Part shown: positions 1 through 13,500 of the stretch, piece after piece
How positions within the stretch are numbered: position 1 is the first letter of the stretch
Layout of the letters: each line of letters opens with the position of its first letter
Assembly: GCF_000189635.1 (NCBI RefSeq)
Contig: NW_002476209.1
Coordinates: 62,001 to 126,000, forward strand
DNA length: 64,000 nt
Source: Tetrahymena thermophila SB210
Lineage: Eukaryota > Ciliophora > Oligohymenophorea > Hymenostomatida > Tetrahymenidae
Direction of reading: 5' to 3'
Translations under genes and position numbers: made by a program
Notes under the pieces: generated by a model
The model's input: the letters and a program-made list of their open reading frames with translations, nothing else
Told to the model about the DNA's origin: nothing
The model's database searches: none

Positions 1-3000
1 TTAATTAAAATAACTTTGATACTTGATAGAGCTTTAATCACGTAGCTAATTTTAAGAAATCAAGTAAATCATTAATCACTACTTGATTATAAGAATTTCT
101 ATGACTTTAAAAATGAAACTTTTAGCTCATAAACATCAAATCTAATAATTAAAAATGTTTATATTAATCAGTGTTATTTTCAAAAATACGCATTTTACAT
201 AACAGAAAATTAAGCTCATTTATAATAAATAGTTATCAGTAATACTAATAACACTTCACTTATTTTATACTATATTGAAAAAGGACTAAAAATGATTGAC
301 ATAAAATGTATTGATAACTTTTATGATGAGAATTCAATAATTGAAATTTTAAATTCTTAAGTTAAGCTGAGTAAAATTACAATCTTGAGAAATAAAGTAA
401 CATCACATTTAAATACACTTAATTCAATTTCATTAACAAATACTAATTTTTTAATTGATATATTATCTGCTGATAAAAACACATCTCCTTCTGGATTCCT
501 TTTTATAAATGGAATTTTCAATAAAAATGTAGATTTTTTAACTTCATCTTAGCAAAATCTAGTGAATAACTGTATTATAACTCATTGCAACAATAATGCT
601 ATAATCTTAAAAAACTTATAACAAATAAATTTTATAAATTCAATATTCAGTGACAACAGCTTAGAAAAATAGGTAGATGATGGAGGTGCTCTCAAAATGA
701 ATAAGGTAGAACTTTGCTATTTGTCAAATTCTTAAATTAAGAATAATTTTGCTAAAAAATATGGTGGAGGAATAAGTATGCAAGATTCAGATTTATTTAT
801 AGTTAATAGTTAAATTTAAAATAATTAAGCAGTAATCGGAGGTGGTTTAAGATTTTTTAATTAAAATAATTAATTGCCAAAACATTTTTTTACTAGTTAG
901 TTTAAATCTTAAATTATTAATAATAAAGCAGAGTTTTTTGGGAATAACCTAGCTTCGATTCCATTTAAAATTAAATTTCTTTCTGATTTAGATAATTTAA
1001 AAATTAGTTTAAATTAATTCAGTACTTCTTTTATATTTTAAGTTTATGGAGTTGATGGAGAGTTGATAAAATATAATAAGTACACCTAAAGACTAATGCA
1101 AGAAGGGTATGATTTTTTTAACTAATACTAGTAATTTGAGTTGATAAGTGATTAAAAGAGTGTTTAAATAGAAAATTAAGTAAGAACATATAATGTTGAA
1201 AAAAACTACTTTAATATTACATGCAATTTATTGGATTATGGGTACAATGAGCTCCTTGAAATGTAGAATAAAAATACAGATTTAAATGATTTTTATAAGA
1301 AAAGAAGGATTATTTAATTAAAAGTCTTATCAAATCCATTATATTAAATTGATTTTTCAATTTCTTTTTCATAATGCTAAGTAGGCCAATTAATTTTAGG
1401 ATTATAATAAAATTTATATCAATGTTATCAATGCAACGAAAATACATACTCAATAATAAATCCATATACTAACATAAACACAAGCAAGTGTCAAGGATGT
1501 CCTGTAGGAGCTATTAGTTGCTAAGGAAGTAAGATTTAACTAGAGGAAGGGTATTGGAAATAAGAAGGAACATATTTTGTAATTTACTGTCATAATAAAC
1601 CTAACAAATGCACTTAAAAGGTATAATCAAATGAATTTAATAATCAATAAAGTAATGGCTGTATAGAGGGAGGTTTTGGACCTTTATGTGAGAGCTGTGA
1701 TTATAAAAATATTATTTGGGGAAGAGATTAAGACGATGCTTATGCTAAAATTAATATGTACGATTGTATTAATTGTAAAGAAGTCAACATTTTTGATTAA
1801 TTCATTAAATTCATAGTGATTTTTGCTTTTATAGCCTGCCTTTCTTATCAACTGATAAATGAAACTTTAAATAGTATACTTTTTCTTCAATGCTAAATTC
1901 TTAAATGTTTAAATTTGGTTATCTTAAATAGCTCTTTTATTTTTAGATAAAAGCATTCCATCATATTAAAAATAATACTTTCCTATCTTTAAGTTATTAG
2001 TATGATTGTATTCAATCAGCAAACAGTTAATAATTCGATCAAAGATACACTTTTATTTTTTGGAAATATCCTTGAATTATTAAATTATATTTTAGATTGT
2101 GTCTTTGTTTAATCAAGTTTGCACAAGAAATTCATAAATATGGTATACTTAAGGTTAATATGGACTTTGATTTTATGCTTTTCTATCTTCATTATATTAA
2201 TACTCTTAAGTTATGCTGTATGTAATGTGCTTAAAATATAAAAAAGATATAAAAATGTTAAACAGTCTCTAATAATTAAACTATATTTAGTTTTACTTCC
2301 TGGTCTTATAGTTTAACTAATGAGTACAATTTGGTGTAGATACATTAATAATGAATACTATGTTTAAAGAGATGTTCAATTTAATTGCTTTGATAATCAA
2401 TATTTTATATTTAATTTTATTATATCAATACCTCTGCTAATAACTCTAATTCTATTTCCACTATACCTTTTCAAGAAACTTTACTAAAATAGATTTTAGC
2501 TAAATAAACCTCAATTTTACATGAGTTATGGTTTTGTTTACAGTGAATATAAAGAAAAGCTTTATTATTGGTAAATAATAAAAATTTATAAAAATATCTT
2601 AATATTTGTGATAGTGTAGTTATTCAACTAAATGTTTGAAACGATGTCAATTATAGTCATAATTCTTTTGATATTCTACATCAAATTTTAGCAAATTCAC
2701 CTGCCATACAAAAACAGCTATTTTGGAGATTTAGATATTTTTTCTTAGCTATGCTTAATATTTACTATTTTTTGCTTAATAGTATATAACAGTGCTAATT
2801 CTATAGGATTGGTTTATACATCTATTACATTTACAATTTTGATCAATTTTGTATTATTGATGAGAATATTTTATTTGCTACTGTCCCAAAATAAATTTTC
2901 TAAATTTTTTTTAAAATGCCTTTAGTTTTTTAGCTTCAATTTTAGTAAAAAATTTTATATCTAGCAATAGAACTATTAAGCTATTGATATTTTAAGAGTA

Positions 3001-3336
3001 ACAAAAAACTGGAAAAAAATATAAAACGTAATAAGAAAAAATAAAACTCAACATAAAAGGCTACTTAGTGCTATTAATATCCCAACACAAAGATTTATTT
3101 AAGAAATAGAGGAATAAAATGAGTAAAATTCTTTAAATGAAAGATAATCTACTTCTTTATAAAAAAAAACGCAATCTCATAGATTTTAAATTCAAAGTCT
3201 AACTAATGTACCAGAAACTGAGGTAGATTACAACATTTAGCTTGAAAACATATTTATAAATGAATAAAATATTAATTAATTGAATAGGTAAACAATCTTT
3301 TAAAAACCAATTTATAATAAACAGTAATAAATTTGA
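1..3336 (+). CDS. Polytopic surface-receptor-like protein, 5' end outside window
   Basis: One uninterrupted frame in ciliate code runs from the first base to TGA at 3334-3336 (1111 codons), so the gene starts before the window. The visible part begins with a polar N/S/Q/I-rich repeat region. Glycine turns (DGGA, YGGGI, IGGG) near residues 228-285 suggest a right-handed beta-helix ectodomain. A cysteine-rich module follows at about 474-597, with paired CxxC cysteines and a GFGPLCESC motif. Then come many hydrophobic helices at about 600-990 and a charged Q-rich cytoplasmic tail. No intron is seen in the window. This architecture is common among Tetrahymena proteins annotated only as putative transmembrane proteins; ligand and function are unknown. 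The next gene has the same C-terminal plan, so the two look like tandem paralogues. The ATG at 292 is internal, because the frame stays open and protein-like upstream of it. Confidence 0.85.
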
Positions 3337-4562
3337 TTTATTTTATAAAAATATATTTTACAGATCAAACTATGTAATTATAATTAAGTTTTATTTTAGT
3401 TAGCTTTCTAATTAAATTATTTTTTTTTAAATTAATTTTTTGTGGAAAAATACTTGATTTTATTTAATTTTGAATATCGTATTTCCTCACTTAAGATATC
3501 TGAGCCTAATGTCCAAGTGTGTTATTTTTTTCAGAAAAAATGAAGAAATCTAAATTTTTAATCAAACATTTAATTTTTAGAGTTAAACATTTTTTTATTC
3601 ATTATATATGTAAAAAAAAAAAAATATTCAAGATTAAATGTTTGATAATAATTTATTTAAATTTCTTCTTTAAAAATTAAATCTTTGATTAAACATTTTT
3701 TTTATATCTATCAGGTTCGAAACTTGCTTGCTTCAAAACCTTTTTTTTATTTCTTTTAATTTTTTTTTTATTAAATAATATTTATTATTCTACTAAATCT
3801 ATATTTCTTACTCAAGAAATAACTATCCGTGAATAGCTTTACTTTTAATTAATTAATTTTCAACTATTTTTTTAACATTTCACCATTCAAAATTCCTTCA
3901 AATATTTTTAAATTATTTGCTCCATACTAACACATTTTTTTTAAAATTAATTTTAAATAGGTAATTACTTCAAAAATTTTAGTATTGCTCACCTTCTTTA
4001 CCGTTTATATTCAGTCTCGATATGATAATTGAATAAATACTCAGCATATAAAAATCCTTGGTTCAATAATTTATTGTTATCTTTATACTTCAAACTAAAC
4101 TCTAGGATAAGTGTATTAAACTAATGATATTGTCATTTACCAAATAAATAAGTTATCTGAAAATGATAAAATTTAGATCTTAAAACTATATGACAAAGTT
4201 AGTTAAATTTAAAATGAAACATAGATTAACCATTTTGTCAATTAAATAATTAATTTTAAAGAGCAATAAATTTAATATTTAATCATTATCTAATTTGTTT
4301 TTAAAGAATAAGAAATTCATATTAAAAGTAACCCAATAAATATTTTTGGTGTATTTTATATATTTTAAAATAACAAAATAAATATCCTTTTTAATTTGTT
4401 AAAAGTATTATAATATAATGTTCAATTTTGTATCCTATTTTTTAATACTTTTACAAAAATAGCATATTTATCTTTTTTGAGAGTGTTTTTTAAGTATAAT
4501 TACATTTAGATTTTTACAAAATAATAATCTAAATATTTTTTACAAGTTTAAAAGGATAATAA
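3337..4562. other. Intergenic spacer with inverted repeat and coding-like relic
   Basis: A+T-rich spacer between the two giant paralogues. It holds an imperfect inverted repeat (3542-3573 against 3634-3668) and, from 4033, a stretch open in ciliate code that reads like protein but has no ATG. Both are listed separately. Nothing else recognisable. Confidence 0.6.
3542..3668. repeat. Imperfect inverted repeat with A-rich loop
   Basis: The left arm at 3542-3573 begins GAAGAAAT and ends CAAACATTTAA. The right arm at 3634-3668 is nearly its reverse complement, with a few extra bases. The loop of about 60 bases includes a run of A. A related sequence, TTAAACATTTTTTT, occurs at about 3583 and again near 3684. 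It could form a hairpin in the 3' region of the upstream gene or be a remnant of a small mobile element. No open frame lies inside. Confidence 0.5.
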
Positions 4563-4566
4563 ATGA
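4033..4566 (+). pseudogene. Possible gene relic upstream of giant gene
   Basis: This stretch has no TGA for 177 codons after a TGA at 4030-4032, and ends in a TGA at 4564-4566 that overlaps the ATG of the next gene. The first hundred codons look coding, with a balanced mix of charged, Q and hydrophobic residues, for example SENDKIQILKLYDKV near 4160. The second half is plainer A+T-rich sequence. No in-frame ATG is present, so it is either a decayed gene, a missed exon or chance. Confidence is low because only TGA stops translation here and open frames arise easily. Confidence 0.25.
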
Positions 4567-7500
4567 TATTGATTAATAAATTTGCTCTATTATTTTAAAT
4601 ATTTCTGCTCTAAGTTATTAGAAATGAAATTAATTACTAAAATTTGAGCTAGTTGTGTCTTACTGACTAATATTTTAGTTTGAAAAACGCTAAATGCGAA
4701 GATTGTAATTAGGAATGCTAGGGATGTATAGAAACAAATTGCATAGGTTGCAAATATGGTCTAAATGTAAATGGAAAATGCTTAAAGGAAAATGAAAAGT
4801 GTCCCAAAGGATATTTTCTAGATTAATTCGAAAAGATTTGCAAGCCTTGTGATGTTCCTTTTTGCTTAGAGTGCTCTCAGTCAAAGTAGTGCTAAAAATG
4901 TTCTGAAGGATTCATTTTAGATAGCTATTAATCCTAATGTATCGCAGATCAAAGTTAGTAATAATGGGAAAAGTATTATAAATATACTTGCCCAAGCTTA
5001 TTCAAAGAAAGTTAAGGCGATTGTATCCAAAAAAATATTTGCTCTTCATTTAAGTTTTAAAATTAAAATCAATTTGATGGATAAATTAGCAAAGTAATTG
5101 AGCTTTAGTCTAAAAATTATATCTTAGGAATAAGCAAAACTTAAGCTATTTTATTTGAAGGAATAAATATGAATGCTATTAAGGAATTACTCAATTTATA
5201 TTCAAGCCAAACTGAGCATCTAATAGAATCAATAACTTTCAAATAATATGTTTTCATTTTTTCAAATTAAAATATTTATTCCATTAATCTAGACTATGAA
5301 GGTTTAGAATCTAGATTTTAGTACACAAGCATAGGATCCAACACAGATTAAGATTATAGAAAAATGTATATAGATGAATAAAAACTACAAATTTTGTGTT
5401 TTGTATTAACAAATAATCAAAAAAATATAAGATAAATTGTAATAAATATCATACAAGGAACCAAAATATAATTTTCAATCACTTAAAGTTCTGATAGCAA
5501 TGGGGGACTGCTGATCTAAAAAGAAGCTTAAGTTATATTTTATTTCTAAATATTTTAATCGCAAATGATTCTGGTTTATGTTTCAGAGTCTCAAATTAGT
5601 TTTCTTGATTTACAAAATTTGTAACTTTCATATCTCAACTTAGACTCTGGGTATAATTTATAAAAGAATATTCAAGTGATGATCAGTAAAAAATCTTAAG
5701 AAAGTCCTTCTATTTTAACATTTTTTATATTCGCTTAAGTTGAAATGGTTTATTACAAACTAAATGCTTTTAAGGTTAAGCTAGATAAACAAAATCCTCA
5801 GAGTATCACTTACAGTTAACCTTAGTACAGTTTTGAATATTTTAGATAAAATTAAGGCTAAATTAATTTCTAGAGTTTTAATTGGTTTGCATATGAAATT
5901 GAAAATGAAATATATTTTTTACTTCTTGCTTATTAAATTTAAAGCTCTTCACCTGATTAAAACATTAAATTTCTAGGAATTGCTGATGCTGATTACTTTT
6001 TTACAGGAAATAAAAACTAAATATTTGAATATACTGGAAAAATAGACTGGTTTAGCAATTAAATGCCTATGATATCTAAGACTTAATAAAGTAACAACTT
6101 GCTATTAATTATACCTTACCAAAATTAGTTATAATTTTATGAAACTTAATAAGACACTCTTATTCCAGTTTATCAAAGCATTTTTTTTGATTAAGATAAT
6201 TCAAGCATAATTATTAAAGCAAGTTATTAAATACAATAAAGATTTTTGTTAATCTTTGATTAAATTCTAGGCAGCATGGAGCTAGGAAATGATAGATAAA
6301 CCATATAAATTAATTTGTCTTCAAAAACTTTATTTAGTTCAAAAAATAACTAATTTTTTGGTCAAATAACAAATTCTAAGTTATTCTTACCAAGCGATAT
6401 TAATTAACAACAAAATAAATACTTATTTTTGATATTTGACGTACCAGATAAATATAGAATGTAAATTGTGTAAACTCAGCTTGAAATCAATGGTAATTAA
6501 ATATTTAAAGCTCAAAGCTTTATATCACACTAACAAAGAAATGAAATAATATAATAATGTGATTTATATAGTGAAAAAGAAATTATTTTAATTACAACTA
6601 ATTTAGGTATATATCAAGTAGCTTATCACACTTTGAAATTGTAAAGATTTATTCCAATACTTAATAAATTAATTTAAAGCTAAAATATTATTTTTCAAAC
6701 TATCTTTTAATAAAGCAGCAGCTAAATTAAACTCTAATTGATGATTGTTTAAGGAGATATTCTTAACAATTAGGATATTATCGCTGATTTAGGAGCTTAT
6801 CAATAAAATGAAAATTAAAAATTAGCAAATATCAATAAATTATAGAGGTAATTTATTTACTTATTGGAATAAAATTAAAATTAAATATGCACTTCGCTTA
6901 TTTTGTATTATATGGGTGCATATATTGATGCTGCAAAATAATTAGAATCTAATATTAGTATAAATTCGATTGAATTTATTGATATCGATACTATTGGTAT
7001 TGTATTTCAAAATAATTAGAATACTAATAATTTCTAATTTTTAAAGATTATTACTTAAAAAATGGATGATCAAAGTTTGAAATTGATTATTACATAAGCA
7101 ATCATACCACAAGGGTTTACCTGTTCTATTTATGAATAAATTTAAATTGCAAACTGTTATTAAATAGAAGTTTAAAATGTAAGCACCTAGTCTGTTTTTA
7201 CATATGCCTTCAACTGGTAAAATATGTAGTTTATTTTAGACTAGAACGGAGATAAATTGAAAATAGGGCTTTTATCAATGGCAAATTATGAAATTTTTAA
7301 TCTTGATTACTAAAGCATAATAAAATTAGAAAACATGTATCATATTTACTCTACTTTTAGATAAGTTATACCTGATAGTGAAACCTATACTCAAAATGAA
7401 ATTTAATCATGCTATTATACTTTTGATATTCCTAATTAATAATTTAATTTCATATCATAATATTCAAATATTGCTTAAGCTTCTTCAAAATTTTACTATT

Positions 7501-10500
7501 TTTATGGATTGATTGATTATACAGATAAAACTTCAGGAATTCAAAGAATTTTCCCATCTGCTTAGTCTTTTTAAAAATTTAGTTTTTTAAATTATGGTTA
7601 AGTTAAGGACGATAATACGTTTGTTTTTTCATAGATAACTTCTCATTTAATGTTCAAGTAAAAAAATTCTCTGATAGCAGCTCAAAGATTTGGATAATTT
7701 GATGTATTGAAGGGGACTACTGATGCTCCTTTTTTGTTTTCAATAAGTTAATTAGGTATTATAGCTGTTCAAAATTACTAAGAACTTTAATTTCTTTCAA
7801 TAGATAATCTAGAAGTTCTTTAAAAAATAAATGTTGAATAAGGTATGACAGTTTTTTATTCTAAAAAATTTAAAAAGCTAATTCTAAAAAAAGAAAGTGT
7901 AATAACAGTATACAATTAAGATAATTTATTTGAAAAGCAGAGTTATAGCTATGATCTTAAATAAAATTTATAAAAACCTAAAAATCCTATTTGCTTTATT
8001 CTCAATGAAACTTCATATTTAGTCTGCCACAAATTTGGGTTGTTTGACTTTCAAAATAGGGTTTTCATTGAAAATTAAAAATTAATAGCTTGCGATTTAA
8101 GATAAATACCTTTCATATATGAAAATTCTTACTTTGCTTTGTTTAATACTATTAGCAATTTGTTTGTATTTTCTCATTAAAAAAAGTAGTTCTTAAACAA
8201 TGTAGTATTAGGTTATTCATAAAATGTTATCTCTAAAATATATCTTCATCCTGAAATTAGTGATTAAATGATTTTAATAATTAATGGTATATGCAAAATA
8301 TATTAATTACCTAACTTTTATTTGCTTTATGAAGACACTGAAAAGTATTAAAACGAAGATCTATTTAGTGAATGCTTTTATAACCCTTCTTCTTCTTCAC
8401 CTTCATTAATAGTTAGAACTGTTTAAAAACTTACAATACACAAACTACCATTTAGTATTACTAATGCTCCACAAATATTAAGCTTTAACAGCTCTTCTAG
8501 ATCAGAAAAATATGCAGTAACTTAAAACTATCTTTATATTCTTAGTACTCAAAGGCTGTATGATTAGTCTAGAGCAATATACTTTGAGTAAATAAATTTA
8601 ATTACAGGTAATTACAAAGTAACAAATATGATATTAACAGAAGCTATCAGCTCGAATATCTTTTAATATTGGGAAGAAAAAGAAATATTATTTTCAGAAG
8701 AATTTCTTATTTCAACTGGAGATATATAGTTTGGTTGGAGCTCTGAATAAAAACTTATGGATTATTTTGAGAGATTTAATTATATTTTATAAATAGAATA
8801 AAATGGGAGCAAGTATTAACTTTAAAATTTAGATTTATGTGAAATGTTTCCTTTTAATAGATAAAACTCTCAATTTATTGATATTTTAGACACTGCTAGC
8901 TCAAATTATTATTTTTTAAACCAAGGAGTTGAGCAAATAATATACTTTAATTCTCAGTAGTTTATCATTTAGCAGTCAAGCTTTGGTAATGATAATTACC
9001 AAACACTTCTAGATATTTATGATATTTTATTAAATAAAGACTACAAAGATAAATTTTAACCTTATTATGAATCTTTATACAAAATATTTCCAATAAATAG
9101 TTTAAGTGAGAACATAAACCTTTATGGATTTCACTGGAAATGTAATTTGTTTATTTTCAAGAAAGAGGTCATCATAGAAATTATTGAATTGAGTACTTAC
9201 AAGTGCTAAATTTATTAATTTAATAAAGAAGTTTATTTAATTAAATAAAATTAACTCTATTAAGTAGTATATTTAAATTAAAAAATTGACATTAAATAAA
9301 AATTAATCAATGAAAATGCTTAAATCTAAGATTTTTATTCTGATTACATGAATAAATGGATGTTAATACTTTATGAAAGATAAGACTCTTGTTTCCTTTA
9401 CTAAAATGATTCATAGCAAATGAAAAGTATAAATATGAATATAGATTCATAGAAAATAAGTTTAGTTAATTTTGTTAATTAAGGAATAATAGATTTGCTA
9501 GTAATAGGACAGTTTGATTCCAGTATGTAAATAATTTAATTGCTCAAACCAAGTTCGGATTAAGTTGAGATGAGTAATTTAATTCTTTTTTTTACTTTTA
9601 GATATAATTTATAAACTCTTAAATAAACCAATCTTAATTTTAGAAAAAATTTTTGGTGTTAATAAATTTATTAAAAAATCTTCAAACATTTTTATTATAA
9701 ATATATCTTTTAGAGAGAACTTACAGTTAATTTTATTTTTTATATTTATTTTTTTTAATAAAATAGGTTTATTGTTTTAAACTAATTTGAAATGTGGACA
9801 AATAAAATAGATGGATTCATTAGCTATTTCTTTAAATGATATTTAATTAATTTTTTCTTTTTATGTAACTTGTACCACAAGAATTTTTTTCTTTTAAGGT
9901 ACTTATGATTAAGTGAACTCAAATTTCAATATACCTTTAAAATTAATCACATATAATTTAATACATACAAGGTCTTACCATAAAGTTAAGATTTTACTAA
10001 ATAATTTTGTAGCAGTATATAGTTAGAGATAAGTGACTATTTATTCAAGTTCTTTATAGTATATAGCTAGAGTAGAAGACAATTTAATATCTTAAATAAC
10101 AGATGTTATATTAGCACCAAACCTTTTTAATTTAATTGTTGTTGAAGCAAATAATATTTTAATTTATAGCTTAAAAATTATAAATAAATAATAAAGATTG
10201 ATACTACAAATTAACTTTCCTTATTTGATGCCAGTAATTTATTCGATAAAACAATTAGCTTCTTATAATAATATTTTGGAATTTAAGGGCATAGATGCTA
10301 AAAATATTTTATTATTTTAATATTTACCTTTTAACGGATAAAGTGATATTTAATAAAGTAATAATTGTGTTCAACAAATTGAGAGTTTGTATTCTAAAGA
10401 AGAATAATAGCAACAATACATATCATTATTACTTTCAAACAATGATTTATCTAATTCTACAATTAGTGCTTATCTAAGCGTTTAGAAAAGTTAAGAAATC

Positions 10501-13500
10501 TTGCTGTTAACCATAGTAAATTAAGTTATTAATTTTTAATAATAGTAAGATATTTTTTCAAATAAAATAAATATTGATGTCAACTTAAACAATTTAGTAC
10601 TGCAATTGATGTAAAATGAAGATAATATAGATTATAAAAATCTATTTAATGCAATTAAAATAACTAATGGTGTAATTAAAATAAACTAAACTATTTCATT
10701 ACAAGATTTTAATTAATTTATTTTATAAGATGTTTAAATTGTCATTTAAGAAAAAGGATAGATTGTTTTGAATTAAGGAGATAGTGTAGGTTTTAATAAT
10801 TGTAGTTTAATATTTTAAAATAAAAATTAAAAAGAATTAAATGATATTTTTGTGATTTAAAATATTTAAAGCTCAATTTTAAATCAAATAAATATCATAA
10901 ATTAAACTGTTACATCGTAATCTTTATTCAGTTTTAAAAATTGCTCAAATTCTCTCATAAAATAGCTCAAAATATTTGGCTCTCAATTTAACCTCTAATT
11001 TCCTCTTTTAAAATTTTAGTAATAAAGCTAAAATATAACTCTATAAAATTTGTAAATAATTCAATCAAATCTAGGATAGCTTCTATTTTTAACAGATACA
11101 TAAAATATAATGTTAGTAGATTTTTTATTAGAAAAATTAAATTTGGAGAAGGATAAAAGGATGAGGTTTATTTAATAATAAGATCAAGAATAAACTATAT
11201 CTTAGCTACCTTTAATATATTCTGAATTTGGATAAAAGGAGATAAATGCTAGTTAATTTAACATATCTGATTGTAGCTTTAATGCTTTTTTGTCAGTTTA
11301 AAATTGGAAGGAAGAAATACAAACTATAAATAATTAGTAATTAAAAACATATAACATGTCTAGCTTATCTTCCTCAAGCTTAAGGAAAATTAATATCTAA
11401 AAATCAAAATTCAACAACTACTCTATCACTATAGATGATAATCAAATTATGATAGATGATATATAATTCACTTAAGTTCAAGATGGATTAATTTAATTAA
11501 AAAATGCAAAATTAAATGTTAATAAATTTTATGTTTATGGGTTTACTTTATTCTAATTAAATAGCATATTTATTGCATCGAATTGCATAGCATAATTGTA
11601 GAATGTTTAAGTATTAAAAACATATATTGCTAAAAGATAAGGGATACTTAATTAGGATATATAGTAAACTAGTTAGGGATATTTCTATTTTAAAAATACA
11701 AGTGCTTAAGTTAGTCATTTTAAGGCCGATGATAATAATATTTAGACCTATTTTTTGCATTTTGATGGATACTTTTAACAAGTTTAAGCAGACAGTAATA
11801 ATAACAAAAATCTTTTAATAGATGATTGTATTATTTAATAAACAAATAAAGGTGGAGGTATTATGATTCAAGATATACAAAATGCTCTAGTTTCCAATAG
11901 CAAAATTAATTATAACTAAGGAAGTGAATAAGGTGGAGGTATATAAATGATCAAATGCTCGAAAGTAATTTTATAAGATGTTGAAATTATAGGAAATAAA
12001 GCTTATTTGTATGGAGGAGGAATTTATCTCAAGGATACAAATTTGCAGCTAATATCTTGCAAAGTTTAGTTTAACTCTGCTATTGTTGGAGGAGGTATTA
12101 GATATTTAAATTCCATAATAGATGATAAAGTTAATCAGAATGATTAAAGTTAAGTTATAAATAATACTGCTATGGTTTATGGAAACAATTAATGTTCTTT
12201 ACCAAAAGAAATGAAAATCAAATATGAATAAAATGGAATAGATAAAATAATAATTGCAACAAGCAGTTCAAACTAGTAGCTTACTAAAATTAACTTTCAG
12301 CTTATTGATGAGGAAGAAGAAGTAGTTAAACTTCCTAATAGACTGAATACCTAACTAGAAGATTTCAATTCCTTGGAAATATCAAACTATTTTAATAGAT
12401 TTTAGCTAAGTTAGGAGAAGAAAAAAAATTTAATTTAAATTCTATAATAAGATTTTGATGAATTTTACTAATTCAATCTATTTTCAGACAGTGATGTTTT
12501 AGGATAAGTATAAATATAGTAGAAAAATTCTTTCAGTCAATACAATTATACTGATAAATACACACATTAACTTAGCAAATATATTTTATAATCAGGCTAT
12601 TCTAATTTATTGAGTAACAACTCATAAAATTAAATCTATTAATTTTAAATTTAATCCTAAGGTAATTTATTTAATATTTAAGTTAATCTTAAATTTAGAA
12701 AATGTATTTAAGGAGAAATAATCAATAAAATTGGATAAGATTTCTATGAGTGTTATTTATGTAGCAATAATACTTATTCCCTTGCAGATCCTTATAGCAA
12801 TTAATTATAAAATTCTTGCAAAGAGTGTCCTTATGGAGCTCAGAGCTGCTATGGAAGTTAAATAATACCTTAGTAAGGGTATTGGATATAAGAAAACTAC
12901 CCAAATATATATTATTGCCTCAATACCTATGATAGTTGCATTTATAATACTTCTACAAATACTTCCTGCTCAGAGGGATACACAGGCCCATTGTGTGAAA
13001 GTTGCAGATATCACAAAAATAACTCTATTGGAGAGATTCAGTATTTTTCAAAAAAAGGAAAATATAAATGCGCTGTTTGCAGTAATAAAATAAGCTAAAG
13101 AGATGAAATTTTACTTACTGTCTTTTTAGGCTTAATATTTTTAGGTTACTTAACCTACTAAATATCATCAAACTATAAAAAGAAGGTAATTAAGATGAAA
13201 CTACTTTACCTCAAGAGAGGTTAAATGCTTTATATTTCTAATTCATTAAACTCCAATGAGAAATCATCATTTGCTTTAAAAATACTGATCAGTTATATGC
13301 AGATTATAAGTGTAGTCTTCTAGCTAAAAATTCAAACTCCTGGTTTTACACTCCCATTTTAGTATTTTGGTAATAATTTGTAAACTACAGTTTATTCTTT
13401 AGATTGCATCTTTTTAAAAAGCTAGCTATTCACAGATATATCGATTGTGTATATAAGATTGATTTGGACATTGGTTTAGCCATTTTTATACATCATATTT

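Noticed and set aside
3700..3740. GGTTCGAAACT resembling a tRNA T-loop
   Set aside because: No acceptor or anticodon stem could be folded around it.
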